A stretch of 64,000 bases of DNA from a bacterium (GTDB lineage: Bacteria; Bacteroidota; Bacteroidia; Flavobacteriales; Schleiferiaceae), in NCBI GenBank assembly GCA_016125155.1, contig WGMI01000008.1:25587-89586 (forward strand), read 5' to 3'. Positions within the stretch are counted from its first letter, which is position 1; the number at the start of each line of letters is the position of its first letter. Positions 53,777-63,769 of this stretch are shown piece after piece. Under the pieces are notes generated by a model that searched no databases, was not told where the DNA came from, and was given only the letters and a program-made list of their open reading frames with translations. A program made the position numbers and the translations under genes.

Positions 53777-56700
53777 ACCTACGACCGCAACCCGGCCAAT
53801 GCCGCTAAATTGATCGTGACCTACATCCCCCCGGCCACCTACCAGAACGGCATTTTCCCGATCGCTGCGGGCGCTTCGTGGAAATACCTCGACAACGGCA
53901 CCGATTTGAGCGCCACCAACTGGACCCAACTCAACTACAACGACAGCACTTGGGCCTTTGGCAATGCGCCCCTCGGTTATGGCGATCCCGTGACCACCAC
54001 TTTGGATTTTGGTCTGGACGCCAACAACAAGTACATCACGACCTATTTGCGCAACACCTTCACCATTGCCAATACGGCCCAGTTCGATAGCCTCGAGTTC
54101 CGCGTTCGTCGGGACGATGGGGTTGTGGTATACGTAAACGGGGTGGAAATGTTCCGTCAAAATATGCCCGCCGGTGCCGTCAATGCTTCGACCTTGGCGA
54201 GCAGCGCCGTAGGGGGAGCCGACGAAACCAGCTTCTTCCTCAGCACCGCCGACAACATCCTGGTCAATGGTTTGAACGTCATCGCCGTGGAACTGCATCA
54301 GAGCGCGGCCAATAGCTCGGATTTGGTGTTCGACATGAGCGTTAGCGGCAAGCGTCCTCCGTTGGCTCCGGCCACCTTCCCCTTCGCAGCGGGCAGCTCA
54401 TGGCACTACCGCGATGGCGGAACCTGTTTTGACGGCATGCCGTGGAACACCAATGCCATGAGCGACGACAACTGGCCTCAAGGTGCAGCTCCGCTCGGCT
54501 ATGGAGACCCCGTGGCCACGACCATCTCTTTTGGTCCCGATGCCAACAACAAGGCCATTACCTACTACTTCCGTCGCGACATCGACATCAATTTGGCCCA
54601 GTTGCCGGATACCGTCGAGTTTGGTTTGCGTCGAGACGACGGAGGCGTGGTTTACGTCAATGGGGTGGAATTGTTCCGCAGCAATATGGTGAGCGGTGCC
54701 TTTACCTGCGACACCACGGCGCCTTTGACCATTGCGGGTGGAGACGAAACCACGTTCTACACCTATTTGGTTCCCAAGACGGTGTTCAACCAAGGCATCA
54801 ACCTGATCGCCGTAGAAATCCACAACCGCGACGTATTCAGCTCGGACCTCGGTTTTGATTTGTACATCAAGACCCCTCCCTTCTTCAACCCTCCGGCTAT
54901 GGGTTGCAGCAATGGCAACGATGCCCACTTTGCGTGCTTTACCTCGCTCCAGCCTTCGGCTCAAACGAGCACCATGATCATTCCTCCGAGCCACCGCTTC
55001 CAAATGTTGTGGAAAGAGGGCACTCCTTACAGCAAGGGTGGAGGCAATGCCCCTGGCCTGCACGACTTTACTGCTTTTGTTTCGACCAATGGCAGCAGCG
55101 AACTCGGTCATTTGTCGGTCAACCACGAAACCTCGCCCGGTGGAGTGTCTATGCTCGATTTGCACTACGACAATGGCGCCAATTTGTGGGTAGTGGACAC
55201 CTCTGAGGCAGTCGATTTCAGCGTTCCGAATTTGGTCCGCACCGAGCGGAATTGCTCCGGGGGTATTACGCCTTGGGGTACGGTGGTAACGGCCGAAGAA
55301 ACCGGCTCTGCTGCCGATGCCAATGGCGATGGATACTTCGACGTAGGTTGGTTGGTCGAGATCGACCCGGTTACGGCCAAAGTCCGCGACTACAACAACG
55401 ATGGCATCGCGGACAAAATTTGGGCTGCCGGCAAGGCCAGCCACGAGAATGCGTGCTTTACCAACGACTCTGCCGTTATGTACTGGGGCGAAGACGGAGG
55501 TTCGAGTGCCGTGTTTAAGTACGTATTGACCAACAAAGGCGATTTGAGCAGCGGGATGTTGTACGTCCTCAAGCTCGATCAGCCCTTGGTGAGCGGCGAG
55601 CCCACGGGTACGACGGCTACTTGGGTCATGGTTCCCAACACTACCCAAGCCGAGCGCAACAACACCACCACCTTGGCCATCGGTTTGGGTGCGACCAACT
55701 TCAACGGGGTCGAAGACGTAGAAATCGGCACCTTGGACGGCAAGATCTACTTTACCGGCAAGGGCAACAACCGCACCTGGAGGTTTACCGACAACGGCAT
55801 GACCGTTTCGAACTTCGAGACGTTTGTCGGCGGAACCAGCTACAACATCACCTCGTCCAACGGAAACTTTACCGAGGCTTGGGGCAGCGGAAACGACAAC
55901 CTGACCTTCGACGATCAGGGCAATTTGTATGTCTTGCAGGATGGCAGCCGCAACCACCTCTGGATGGTGCGTCCCGACCACACCCAGAATGCCCCCAAAG
56001 TGGAGTTGTTCATCAAGACCCCTGCGGGCTCAGAGCCTTGCGGCATGACGTTTAGCCCCGACTACCGCTTTGCCTTTATCTCGATTGAGCACCCCAGCGG
56101 TTCGAACGTGGCCCAGATGGATGCCTCGGGCAATATGGTAGCCTTCAACGCCTCTGCGGCCTTTGTGATTGCGCGCAGCGAGCACCTCGGCGCCCAGGCT
56201 CCGAGCGTGTCTACGGTGGCCGTCAACAACATACTTCCAACTTCGGCTGATGTTGATGCCGAAGTAACCGACGAAGGCGGTCCAGCGGTGAGCGCCCGCG
56301 GTGTGGTGTACAGCACCAACGCCAACCCCACTTTGGCCGACATGAGCACGGTGAATGGTGCCGGACTGGGCAGCTACACCGCTGCTTTGACGGGTCTTGC
56401 CTTGAATCAGACTTACTACGTTCGCGCGTACGCCACCAACGCCGTGGGCACGAGCTATGGCAACGAGTTGAGCTTTACGACGGGTTGTGTAATTCCGCTC
56501 AATGTAACCATCAACCAAGTGCGCGCCCCTCAGTGCCCCACCTTTACCGCTCAACTGCGCGTGGTGTTCAGCGGAGGATCGGGTGCCAAGACGGTGTTGT
56601 GGAGCACGGGCGAGACCAACAAGAACATCCTGGCCGGTATGGGAACCCACTGGGTGACCGTAACCGACGCCTCGGGCTGCAGCGCGACCGATACGTTTGA

Positions 56701-57295
56701 GGTGATGGTTCCCGGCATGGCCTATGCCACGACCTTGGTGGCCGTCACCAAGGCCTCTGCTTCGAGCTACAACGTAAGCTGGAACGCTGCGTCGCTTCCG
56801 ATGGGGGCCAACTTGGTGGGTTATGTGCCCGCCTTCCGCCCCCGCGGTACCCAAATGTGGATGATGCAGCCCATGACCGGTGCCTTGAGCACGGTGATCA
56901 ACTTCAGCGGCATGGGTCTGTGCAACGGCAACTACGAGTTTACCGTCTTTGTTCGCTACAACGACGGAGGTGCCGACATGAACTCTGCCGCGGCCTGCAG
57001 CCTCTTTAAAGGCTACAACGCCGGTGCCTGCAAAAACGACGAGACGGGTCTGGACGCCGCCGATTTGATGGGCTCAGTGGAGGTGTATCCCAACCCCACC
57101 CGCGATTTCGTGCATGTGGTTGCGATCGGTGGCCTGGATTATGTCCTTACTGACCTTCAGGGACGTGTATTGGCTACAGGCACGACTGTTGAAGGCGAAA
57201 CCCGCCTCGACCTGAGCAGCTTCGCCAAAGGCATCTACATGATCCGCATCGGATCGGGCGATACCGCCGAAGTGGTCAAGGTGGTCAAGGAATAA
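53777..57295 (+). CDS. C-terminal part of the PhoX-type T9SS phosphatase
   Basis: Same frame as the preceding piece; the first possible start is TTG 53810, which lacks a signal peptide. In order: two related galactose-binding-like modules (about 53850-54350 and 54370-54890; both have APLGYGDPV and RRDDG.VVYVNGVE); a PhoX/DUF839 phosphatase domain (about 54950-56130) with SVNHE, CSGGITPWGTVVTAEE (Cys and Glu bind the Fe-Ca cluster in known PhoX), KASHENACF and MYWGEDGGSS; a fibronectin-like module (about 56200-56480); a SprB-like repeat (WSTGETNKNI); and a type A T9SS domain (VEVYPNPTRDFV ... KGIYMIRI). PhoX enzymes release phosphate from organic esters. Confidence 0.85.
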   Translation, partial: TYDRNPANAAKLIVTYIPPATYQNGIFPIAAGASWKYLDNGTDLSATNWTQLNYNDSTWAFGNAPLGYGDPVTTTLDFGLDANNKYITTYLRNTFTIANTAQFDSLEFRVRRDDGVVVYVNGVEMFRQNMPAGAVNASTLASSAVGGADETSFFLSTADNILVNGLNVIAVELHQSAANSSDLVFDMSVSGKRPPLAPATFPFAAGSSWHYRDGGTCFDGMPWNTNAMSDDNWPQGAAPLGYGDPVATTISFGPDANNKAITYYFRRDIDINLAQLPDTVEFGLRRDDGGVVYVNGVELFRSNMVSGAFTCDTTAPLTIAGGDETTFYTYLVPKTVFNQGINLIAVEIHNRDVFSSDLGFDLYIKTPPFFNPPAMGCSNGNDAHFACFTSLQPSAQTSTMIIPPSHRFQMLWKEGTPYSKGGGNAPGLHDFTAFVSTNGSSELGHLSVNHETSPGGVSMLDLHYDNGANLWVVDTSEAVDFSVPNLVRTERNCSGGITPWGTVVTAEETGSAADANGDGYFDVGWLVEIDPVTAKVRDYNNDGIADKIWAAGKASHENACFTNDSAVMYWGEDGGSSAVFKYVLTNKGDLSSGMLYVLKLDQPLVSGEPTGTTATWVMVPNTTQAERNNTTTLAIGLGATNFNGVEDVEIGTLDGKIYFTGKGNNRTWRFTDNGMTVSNFETFVGGTSYNITSSNGNFTEAWGSGNDNLTFDDQGNLYVLQDGSRNHLWMVRPDHTQNAPKVELFIKTPAGSEPCGMTFSPDYRFAFISIEHPSGSNVAQMDASGNMVAFNASAAFVIARSEHLGAQAPSVSTVAVNNILPTSADVDAEVTDEGGPAVSARGVVYSTNANPTLADMSTVNGAGLGSYTAALTGLALNQTYYVRAYATNAVGTSYGNELSFTTGCVIPLNVTINQVRAPQCPTFTAQLRVVFSGGSGAKTVLWSTGETNKNILAGMGTHWVTVTDASGCSATDTFEVMVPGMAYATTLVAVTKASASSYNVSWNAASLPMGANLVGYVPAFRPRGTQMWMMQPMTGALSTVINFSGMGLCNGNYEFTVFVRYNDGGADMNSAAACSLFKGYNAGACKNDETGLDAADLMGSVEVYPNPTRDFVHVVAIGGLDYVLTDLQGRVLATGTTVEGETRLDLSSFAKGIYMIRIGSGDTAEVVKVVKE

Positions 57296-57320
57296 GCACC
57301 GCGCACCCGCGCTTTGAAAG

Positions 57321-57349
57321 CCGCCTCGGGAAACCGGGGCGGTTTTTTT
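57321..57349 (+). terminator. Rho-independent terminator after the PhoX-type gene
   Basis: CCGCC-T-CGG pairs with CCG-G-GGCGG around a GAAA tetraloop, then seven T residues (57343-57349). It closes the PhoX-type unit, so the next gene has its own promoter. Confidence 0.85.
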
Positions 57350-57449
57350 GTCCGAACCCTGAATTTTTTGTTTCACACGGCGCTAACATCGACATAACAT
57401 TGGCAGGCGTGCTTTGAGGCACTCAAATTCATCCTCAATCTACCTATCC

Positions 57450-60400
57450 ATGCTGCGTACCGTTCTCACCCGATGGGCTTTGCTGGCGTGTTTGGCCCCA
57501 CTGGGAAGCCTGAGCGCCCAAACCCTTGTGCACTACTGGAACTTCAACGACAACACCAGCCAAGCCAACATTTTGACCCCGAATGCCTCTTTGGTGGCCG
57601 GAGCGTCGATTGTGCCTTCTGCCGGTGCCGTCATCAACCTGAGCGGCACCAGCAACGGATATGACAACAACCTCAACGCCCGCAATGGCGATCCCTTCGG
57701 AACCCACCTGCGCCTAGACGATGCCGCAGGAGACACCCTGTGGTTCTTTTTGCCCACCACGGGCTTCCAGAATCCGGTCGTTGCCATGTCCACGCGGCGT
57801 TCCAACAGCGGTGCAGGAGACATGGTCTGCTCGATCTCCGACGACGGAGGAGCCACCTTTACCTACTTTGCCACCATCAATCCCATTTCGGGCAATCCAA
57901 CGCTCCAAACCCTTGATTTTACCGGGGTAGCCGCGGCCCAGAACAACCAAGATTTCGTCCTGCAGATTGCCTATGTGCAAGGAGCCGGAGGAACCGCCGG
58001 TACCAACCGCATCGACAACCTGACCCTTGACGCCGATGCGTATGTGCCCCCCACCTTGGTGCACTATTGGAATTTCAACAACAATGCCTCGCTGGGTGCC
58101 TTGGTTACCCCGAGCTTTTCGAGCGTAGGCGGAGCGGCCATTTCGCATGTAGCCGGAGGCATCAGCGCGATCGACTTTGCCAACGGAACCGGTCAAAACT
58201 TCGATGTCAACAACTTCAACGCCCGCAATGGCGATGCGGCCGGCACACACCTGCGCTTTAACGACCCCATCGGCGGAAAACTCCGCTTTGCGTTGCCCAC
58301 CACGGGTCATTCCGATCCCAAAGTGCGCTTCGCCACCCGCCGTTCGGGTTCGGGGGCCGGTCTGCAGTATTGGTCCTATACCCTCGATGGCAGCACCTAC
58401 GTCGCCTTCGACACCATCGCGCCCAACAACGGCAACCCCACCTTGATCGAGCTCGATTTTTCGGGCATTGCCGGTGCCGACAACAACCCCGATTTCGGAC
58501 TGGAAGTATCGTTCACCCAAGGCGGAGGGGGAACGGTCGGCAACAACCGCTTCGACAACTTGACCCTCGATGCCGTCCCCAGCGGTATGGACCTCATTGC
58601 CCCGGTGGCGGTGTTTAGTCCACTCAATGTTGCAGTGAATCAGTCGGTCAACACGGTACCAACCGTCACCTTCAACGAACCCATCGAATTGGCCGGAGGC
58701 ATTGCCGCCAACAACTCCAACATCGATGCAGCCTTTGAATTGCGCCTCAACAACGCCATGGGGGCCATGGTGCCCTTTGACGCAACCATCAGTGGAAACA
58801 TTGTAAGCATAGCCCCCAACGCGCCCTTGATGAACAGCCAGACCTACTGGATTGGAGCCGTCGATGGAGCCATTACCGACTTGGCGGGCAATGCTTTGCC
58901 GAACGGAACGGCTTCCACATTCACCACCATTGCGCTCCAAACGGTCTTCCAGCCCGGCGACATCGTCCCCGTGGCCTATCGCATGAACGCGACCTCCACC
59001 GAGGACGAAGTGGCCCTGCTCACCTTGGTCAACATCTTGCCCGGTACGCTCATCAATATGGCCGACGCCAAATACACCGACAATGCCCAGCCTCAGTGCG
59101 CCGGTGGGCTGACGTGGACGGCTCCGATGGGAGGTGTTCCCGCGGGTACGGTGATCTACATTCAAAACGACGTTCCCACGGCTAGTGTAGGCAGTATCTC
59201 CGGGGCCGCTTTCGGATTGAGCTCTGGGGGCGATCAGTTTATCGTCTATGCCGGCACCCCGGCCAATCCGACCCACATTACGGCTTTGAGCAGCAATGCG
59301 TGGGTAGGAGCGAATACGAGCTGCAGTGGCAGCTTTTCGAAAATCCCCGCCACGTTGGCCGATGGGGTCAGCGCGATCAACTTGTCGATGGCTCCGGGCA
59401 ATACAGGCGGCAATACGGTCAATGCTTACTACAACGGTCCCCAGAGCGGTCCGAATCTCAAGGCGCAGATCCTCGATCCCGCGAACTGGGTGGGCGTGGG
59501 ATCCAATACCCCTCCACAGACCTGGCCGAGCTACGGCTTCCCCGGCCCGGTGGCCGTTAGCAACGCTACGGTGCTCAATGCGACCCAAATTCGATTGGAG
59601 TTCAACAGCGATCTGGATCCCGCCACCGCACAAAACACGGCGAACTACACCGGGATTGCCGGAATTCAGTCTGCGGTGGTGACCAACAACGGCGCGGCCA
59701 ACGACACGGTGGTGCTCTCCTATGCCCCCGGCTTTGCCCAAGGTTCGGGCAACAGTTTGACCGTGAGTGGCATTTTGAGCAGCAGTGCGACGCCCATGTT
59801 CGCGCCTTTCGTTTTCAACTTCACTTTCTCGAGCACCTTGACCTACGCCAACCGCTTTCAAACGGTTTCAGAAGGAGTGGGCATGGCCCAATTGGTGTTC
59901 AACCTGGCCTTCCCTGCCGTGGGCAGCTTTGACCTCGAAGTCATTCCCCAGAGCAGCGCCAACAGCAGCGATCACGGGTTTGCAACTCAGACCATCACCA
60001 TTCCGGGCAACAGCAACACCGTGGTGGTCAACATTCCGATTGTGGACGACAACTCGGTCGAAGACGACGAATACCTCTTCTTCAAGGTTAGCAATGTCGT
60101 AGGTTATGGTTTGATGGGTTCAGCGTTTTATACCCTCTACATCGCCGACAACGACCGCCAGGCGCCCGCCGGGGCTGGGAATTTGACCCTCGAGCACGTC
60201 ACCAGCTTCGACCCCTCGGCTACGGGCAGTTCGACCGAAATTTCGGCCTACGACCCGACCACTCAGAAACTGTATGCTACCAGCGCGATTCAAGACCGCT
60301 TGGACATCATCGATTTTTCGAATCCTGCGGCTCCCGTCACTGTGGGCAGCGTGGACATGGCGCCTTATGGAGGCATCACCAGCGTCGCCGTTCGCGATGG

Positions 60401-62768
60401 TCGCGTGGCTGTGGCCAGCCCCAATGCAAACGAGCAAATGCCGGGTTCGGTCGTCTTTTTCGACGCTCATGGGGTGTTCCAAAGCCAGGTCACCGTAGGA
60501 GCCCTCCCGGACATGATCACCTACAGCCCCGATGGCAGCTTCCTTATGACCGCCAACGAAGGCCAGCCCAACGACAACTGGAGCGTGGACCCGGAAGGCT
60601 CGGTGAGCTTTATCGAGGTGGTGCCCAACATCACCCAGGCGCAGGTTACGACAGTCGACTTTACGTCCTTTAACGCCAACGAAGCAGCCCTTGTGGCGGC
60701 AGGGGTGCGCAAAGCGAGCAACATCGGTACGCTGTCTCAGAACTTTGAGCCGGAATACATCGCCATCAGTGCCGACGGGACCACGGCTTGGGTAACGCTT
60801 CAGGAAAACAACACCATTGCGGTGTTTGATGTGGCCACCAAGACCTGTACGAATCTGTTCCCGATGGGCACCAAAGACATGAACGCCGCAGGCAACGGAT
60901 TTGACGCTTCCGACCGCAGTCAGGCGGTGCTCTTGGCCCAGTGGCCCATCAAGTCGTTCTACATTCCCGATGCCATCGCCACACTTGAGCAGGGTGGGGT
61001 GTCGTATTTGATTACGGCCAACGAGGGCGACGAGCGCGAGTATGCGGCCATCAACGAACGCACTACGGTGGGCGCCAGTGGTACTGTCCTCGATCCAGTG
61101 GTTTTCCCACATGCAGCGGTGCTCAAAGAAGAGCACAATCTGGGCCGTTTCCGCATCAGCAACCTCCACGGCGACACGGACAACGATGGCGACTACGACG
61201 AACTGTACAGCGTGGGTTCGCGTTCGTTCAGCGTTTGGAATGCCCAAACGGGTGCGTTGGTGTACGACAGCGGCAGCGAATTTGAACAAATCACCGCGGC
61301 CGATCCGGTGTTTGGCGGGTTGTTCAATGCGGACAACGAGAACAATACGTTCAAGAGCCGGAGCCGCGCCAAGGGTCCTGAGCCCGAAGGGGTTGCAGTG
61401 GCCACCATCAACGGCAAGCCGTGTGCTTTTGTGTGCTTGGAGCGCACCGGGGGCTTGATGGCCTACAACCTAGACAATCCGGCAGCGCCTGAATTCGAGG
61501 ACTATATCAACACCCGCGATGTGAACGCTTATGCGGGCGACAACGGGGCTGAGAGCGTGAATGTGATTCCGGGCGACCAAAGCCCCGATGGGTTGACTTA
61601 TATCGTGGTGGCGAACGAATTGAGCGGTACGTTGAGCATTTTCCGCGTTCGGACCTGCCTCGATTCGATGGTGACCACCCAGGCTGCGACCTTGGTGGGA
61701 GCCAAGAGCGCGCGTGTGAATGGCTTTGTGGCCCCGGGCTGCGGGGGTGGTTTGATCGAGCGGGGTTTTGTGTTCGGCACGAACCCGATGCCGACCATGG
61801 CCGATTCGGTTTTGATGGCTGGCGCTTCCTATGGAGCATACGACCGCAATCTGGGTGGTTTGCAGCCCAATACGACCTATTATTTCCGCGCTTATGCGGT
61901 CACGGCCAACGGTACGGCTTATGGAGACGTGATGAGTTTCACAACGCTCTGCAGCAAGCCGATGGTGTTGAACGCGGTCGTTGTGAAACCGGCTGAATGT
62001 CCTTCGGATATGTTCCAGCTTTTGGCCGACTATACGGGCGGATCGGGCAGCCAGTCGATTCTGTGGAGCACGGGGGCCACGACCAAAAACATCTTGGTTG
62101 CTCCAGGCACCTATTGGGTGACGGTTACGGATGCCCAGGGCTGCGTGGTGAGCGATACCCTCGATGTGGTGGCCAATCCGGCTGCGGCCTTTGCGACGAC
62201 CTTGACGAGTGTTCAAAAGAACGGTCCCCAGGTGTTCGTCCTGAATTGGATGGCGGCTACGGCGCCGATGGGTGCTACGGTTACGGGCTATGTTCCGGCT
62301 TATCGCCAGCGGGGTTCGAATGCTTGGACCACGGCGCCGTCTACGACCAACCTGTCGGCCTCGATCGACTTTACGGGTCTGGGCTTGTGCATTGCGAATT
62401 ACGAGTTCACGGTGTTCGTGGAGGTTGACCAAATGGGTACGACCATGACTTCGGCTCCGGCCTGCGCCATTGCTCGGGGGTACAATGCGGGTGTGGTCTG
62501 CAAGGACCTGCCGGAGGCTGCGGTGTTGGAGGCCGATGCCATCGATGCGGTTTCGGTTTATCCCAACCCGACCTCAGGTTTGGTCTACGTGGAGCTTCCC
62601 TCGGGCAGCCAAGCCGTTCTGCTCGACCTCAGCGGCCGCATCCTCGACCGCCGCACCGCTGCCGAGGGTTCGATTTCCTTCGACCTCTCTGCCTACGCCC
62701 GCGGGGTCTATATGATCCAAGCCCAGGTCAACGGCGAACAACACACCTTCCGCCTGATCCGCGAATAA
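57450..62768 (+). CDS. Giant secreted choice-of-anchor-I multidomain protein with T9SS type A domain
   Basis: A 1772-residue exported protein. After a signal peptide (residues 1-24, SLSAQ) come two copies of a lectin-like module (about 25-195 and 200-380; both begin LVHYWNFN). Then follow an SbsA-like Ig module (about 385-497), a lamin-tail-like module (about 500-690), a further Ig-like region, and a Calx-beta module (about 800-902, VDDNSVEDDEYLFF). The beta-propeller choice-of-anchor-I domain is next (about 905-1405; TSFDPSATGSSTEISAYDP, MTANEGQPNDN, ANEGDEREY). The end has a fibronectin-like module, a SprB-like repeat (WSTGATTKNI) and the sorting domain (VSVYPNPTSG ... RGVYMIQ). ATG 57450 is chosen over an upstream TTG. 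Relatives are often linked to alkaline phosphatases, fitting its PhoX neighbour. Confidence 0.88.
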   Translation: MLRTVLTRWALLACLAPLGSLSAQTLVHYWNFNDNTSQANILTPNASLVAGASIVPSAGAVINLSGTSNGYDNNLNARNGDPFGTHLRLDDAAGDTLWFFLPTTGFQNPVVAMSTRRSNSGAGDMVCSISDDGGATFTYFATINPISGNPTLQTLDFTGVAAAQNNQDFVLQIAYVQGAGGTAGTNRIDNLTLDADAYVPPTLVHYWNFNNNASLGALVTPSFSSVGGAAISHVAGGISAIDFANGTGQNFDVNNFNARNGDAAGTHLRFNDPIGGKLRFALPTTGHSDPKVRFATRRSGSGAGLQYWSYTLDGSTYVAFDTIAPNNGNPTLIELDFSGIAGADNNPDFGLEVSFTQGGGGTVGNNRFDNLTLDAVPSGMDLIAPVAVFSPLNVAVNQSVNTVPTVTFNEPIELAGGIAANNSNIDAAFELRLNNAMGAMVPFDATISGNIVSIAPNAPLMNSQTYWIGAVDGAITDLAGNALPNGTASTFTTIALQTVFQPGDIVPVAYRMNATSTEDEVALLTLVNILPGTLINMADAKYTDNAQPQCAGGLTWTAPMGGVPAGTVIYIQNDVPTASVGSISGAAFGLSSGGDQFIVYAGTPANPTHITALSSNAWVGANTSCSGSFSKIPATLADGVSAINLSMAPGNTGGNTVNAYYNGPQSGPNLKAQILDPANWVGVGSNTPPQTWPSYGFPGPVAVSNATVLNATQIRLEFNSDLDPATAQNTANYTGIAGIQSAVVTNNGAANDTVVLSYAPGFAQGSGNSLTVSGILSSSATPMFAPFVFNFTFSSTLTYANRFQTVSEGVGMAQLVFNLAFPAVGSFDLEVIPQSSANSSDHGFATQTITIPGNSNTVVVNIPIVDDNSVEDDEYLFFKVSNVVGYGLMGSAFYTLYIADNDRQAPAGAGNLTLEHVTSFDPSATGSSTEISAYDPTTQKLYATSAIQDRLDIIDFSNPAAPVTVGSVDMAPYGGITSVAVRDGRVAVASPNANEQMPGSVVFFDAHGVFQSQVTVGALPDMITYSPDGSFLMTANEGQPNDNWSVDPEGSVSFIEVVPNITQAQVTTVDFTSFNANEAALVAAGVRKASNIGTLSQNFEPEYIAISADGTTAWVTLQENNTIAVFDVATKTCTNLFPMGTKDMNAAGNGFDASDRSQAVLLAQWPIKSFYIPDAIATLEQGGVSYLITANEGDEREYAAINERTTVGASGTVLDPVVFPHAAVLKEEHNLGRFRISNLHGDTDNDGDYDELYSVGSRSFSVWNAQTGALVYDSGSEFEQITAADPVFGGLFNADNENNTFKSRSRAKGPEPEGVAVATINGKPCAFVCLERTGGLMAYNLDNPAAPEFEDYINTRDVNAYAGDNGAESVNVIPGDQSPDGLTYIVVANELSGTLSIFRVRTCLDSMVTTQAATLVGAKSARVNGFVAPGCGGGLIERGFVFGTNPMPTMADSVLMAGASYGAYDRNLGGLQPNTTYYFRAYAVTANGTAYGDVMSFTTLCSKPMVLNAVVVKPAECPSDMFQLLADYTGGSGSQSILWSTGATTKNILVAPGTYWVTVTDAQGCVVSDTLDVVANPAAAFATTLTSVQKNGPQVFVLNWMAATAPMGATVTGYVPAYRQRGSNAWTTAPSTTNLSASIDFTGLGLCIANYEFTVFVEVDQMGTTMTSAPACAIARGYNAGVVCKDLPEAAVLEADAIDAVSVYPNPTSGLVYVELPSGSQAVLLDLSGRILDRRTAAEGSISFDLSAYARGVYMIQAQVNGEQHTFRLIRE

Positions 62769-62793
62769 GTCCTTGTCTTTTCTCGACCTGCTC

Positions 62794-62820
62794 AAAGCCT
62801 CCCACATGGGGGGCTTTTTT
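62794..62820 (+). terminator. Rho-independent terminator after the choice-of-anchor-I gene
   Basis: AAAGCCTCCC followed by ACAT and then GGGGGGCTTTTTT makes a stable stem (one G-T pair) with a T run. It lies 25 bases past the stop codon. Confidence 0.85.
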
Positions 62821-62989
62821 GTTGGGGGGAGGTGTGACGACGGGAAGAGGCTCGCCAAACAATCGCTACTTTCGTTCTTGCCGCCGGAACTCGAGTTTTT
62901 CGGGTTTGAAGCAAAGAATGTGCTGGATTTGGGTTGGATTGTTGAGATGCAAGGGGAGATGGATTGAATGCAAAATGCAATGGGGTGTT

Positions 62990-63298
62990 ATGAATGCGAT
63001 CATTGAAGAACAGAAAAACGAGTTGAACGATTTGTGTCGAGCGCTGAACGTTCGACGCTTGTATGTTTTTGGTTCGGTGGTGTCGAATGATTTTAATGAC
63101 GAAAGCGATCTTGATTTTCTGGTTTCGTTTGCGGACGGATTGAACATTGAAGAATATACAAATGGTTATTTTTTACTTCATTACAAGCTAAGGGCGTTAT
63201 TCAATCGAGAAATTGATGTGGTTACGGAGCGGTCTTTGTCGAATCCTTATTTTATCCAAAGTATCAACGAAACCAAACAATTGATTTATGAAGCGTGA
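62990..63298 (+). CDS. MntA-type nucleotidyltransferase (antitoxin of HEPN/MNT pair)
   Basis: A 102-residue minimal nucleotidyltransferase. The motif VFGSVV ... ESDLDFLV (GS, then DxD) lies near residues 25-45, and a third acidic residue is in REIDVV. In characterised pairs MntA adds AMP to a tyrosine of the HEPN toxin and so silences it. ATG 62990 is chosen; the open frame continues upstream without homology. It overlaps the HEPN gene by 11 bases. The DNA is much more AT-rich than the genes upstream, suggesting acquisition. Confidence 0.9.
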   Translation: MNAIIEEQKNELNDLCRALNVRRLYVFGSVVSNDFNDESDLDFLVSFADGLNIEEYTNGYFLLHYKLRALFNREIDVVTERSLSNPYFIQSINETKQLIYEA

Positions 63299-63626
63299 GG
63301 TCAAGAAATATTTGTATGATATTAAGACTTCAATCGACTCTATATTCGAATATTTGGGAAGCGATCGGAATTTCTTTGAATATCAGAAAAACAAGCAATT
63401 ACGCCGTGCGGTGGAGCGAGAATTGGAAATAATAGGCGAAGCGGTCAATCGGATTATAAAAATGGAATCGGGGGTCCAATTATCGAATGCCCGGCAGATT
63501 ATCGACACCCGAAATTGGGTGATTCACGGTTATGATAAAGTAGACGATGTCATTATTTGGGGTATTGTTTCAAATCATTTGCCAAATTTGAGAAAGGAAG
63601 TTGAGTTGCATCTTGTCGAGGAGTGA
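63288..63626 (+). CDS. HepT-type HEPN ribonuclease toxin (DUF86)
   Basis: A 112-residue all-helical protein. The catalytic HEPN motif RNxxxHxY is intact (RNWVIHGY, residues 75-82), and the last Tyr is the residue modified by MntA in studied systems. The helix RRAVERELEIIGEAVNRI is typical of DUF86. It overlaps the mntA gene by 11 bases, the normal antitoxin-toxin arrangement. The toxin cuts RNA (known target tRNA in relatives); a role in phage defence or stability is inferred. Confidence 0.92.
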   Translation: MKREVKKYLYDIKTSIDSIFEYLGSDRNFFEYQKNKQLRRAVERELEIIGEAVNRIIKMESGVQLSNARQIIDTRNWVIHGYDKVDDVIIWGIVSNHLPNLRKEVELHLVEE

Positions 63627-63769
63627 TATGAGGGTGTGTTTATCGAGTTTGGACTGGCTGCAATAAATAATAAACTCAGGGGAATAGACTTTGCTGCTGA
63701 TTTCTCTATGCCAAGAGGTTCTGAACATCGCCATTTTAACTGTACGACTAACCTTGATGCCTGACGAAT

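Noticed and set aside
57714..59861. 715-residue open frame antisense to the choice-of-anchor-I gene
   Set aside because: Long antisense frames arise from the GC-rich codon use of the real gene; the sequence is His/Gly/Val/Arg-rich with no domain. The same applies to 54398-55981, 131-1261 and 29667-31844.
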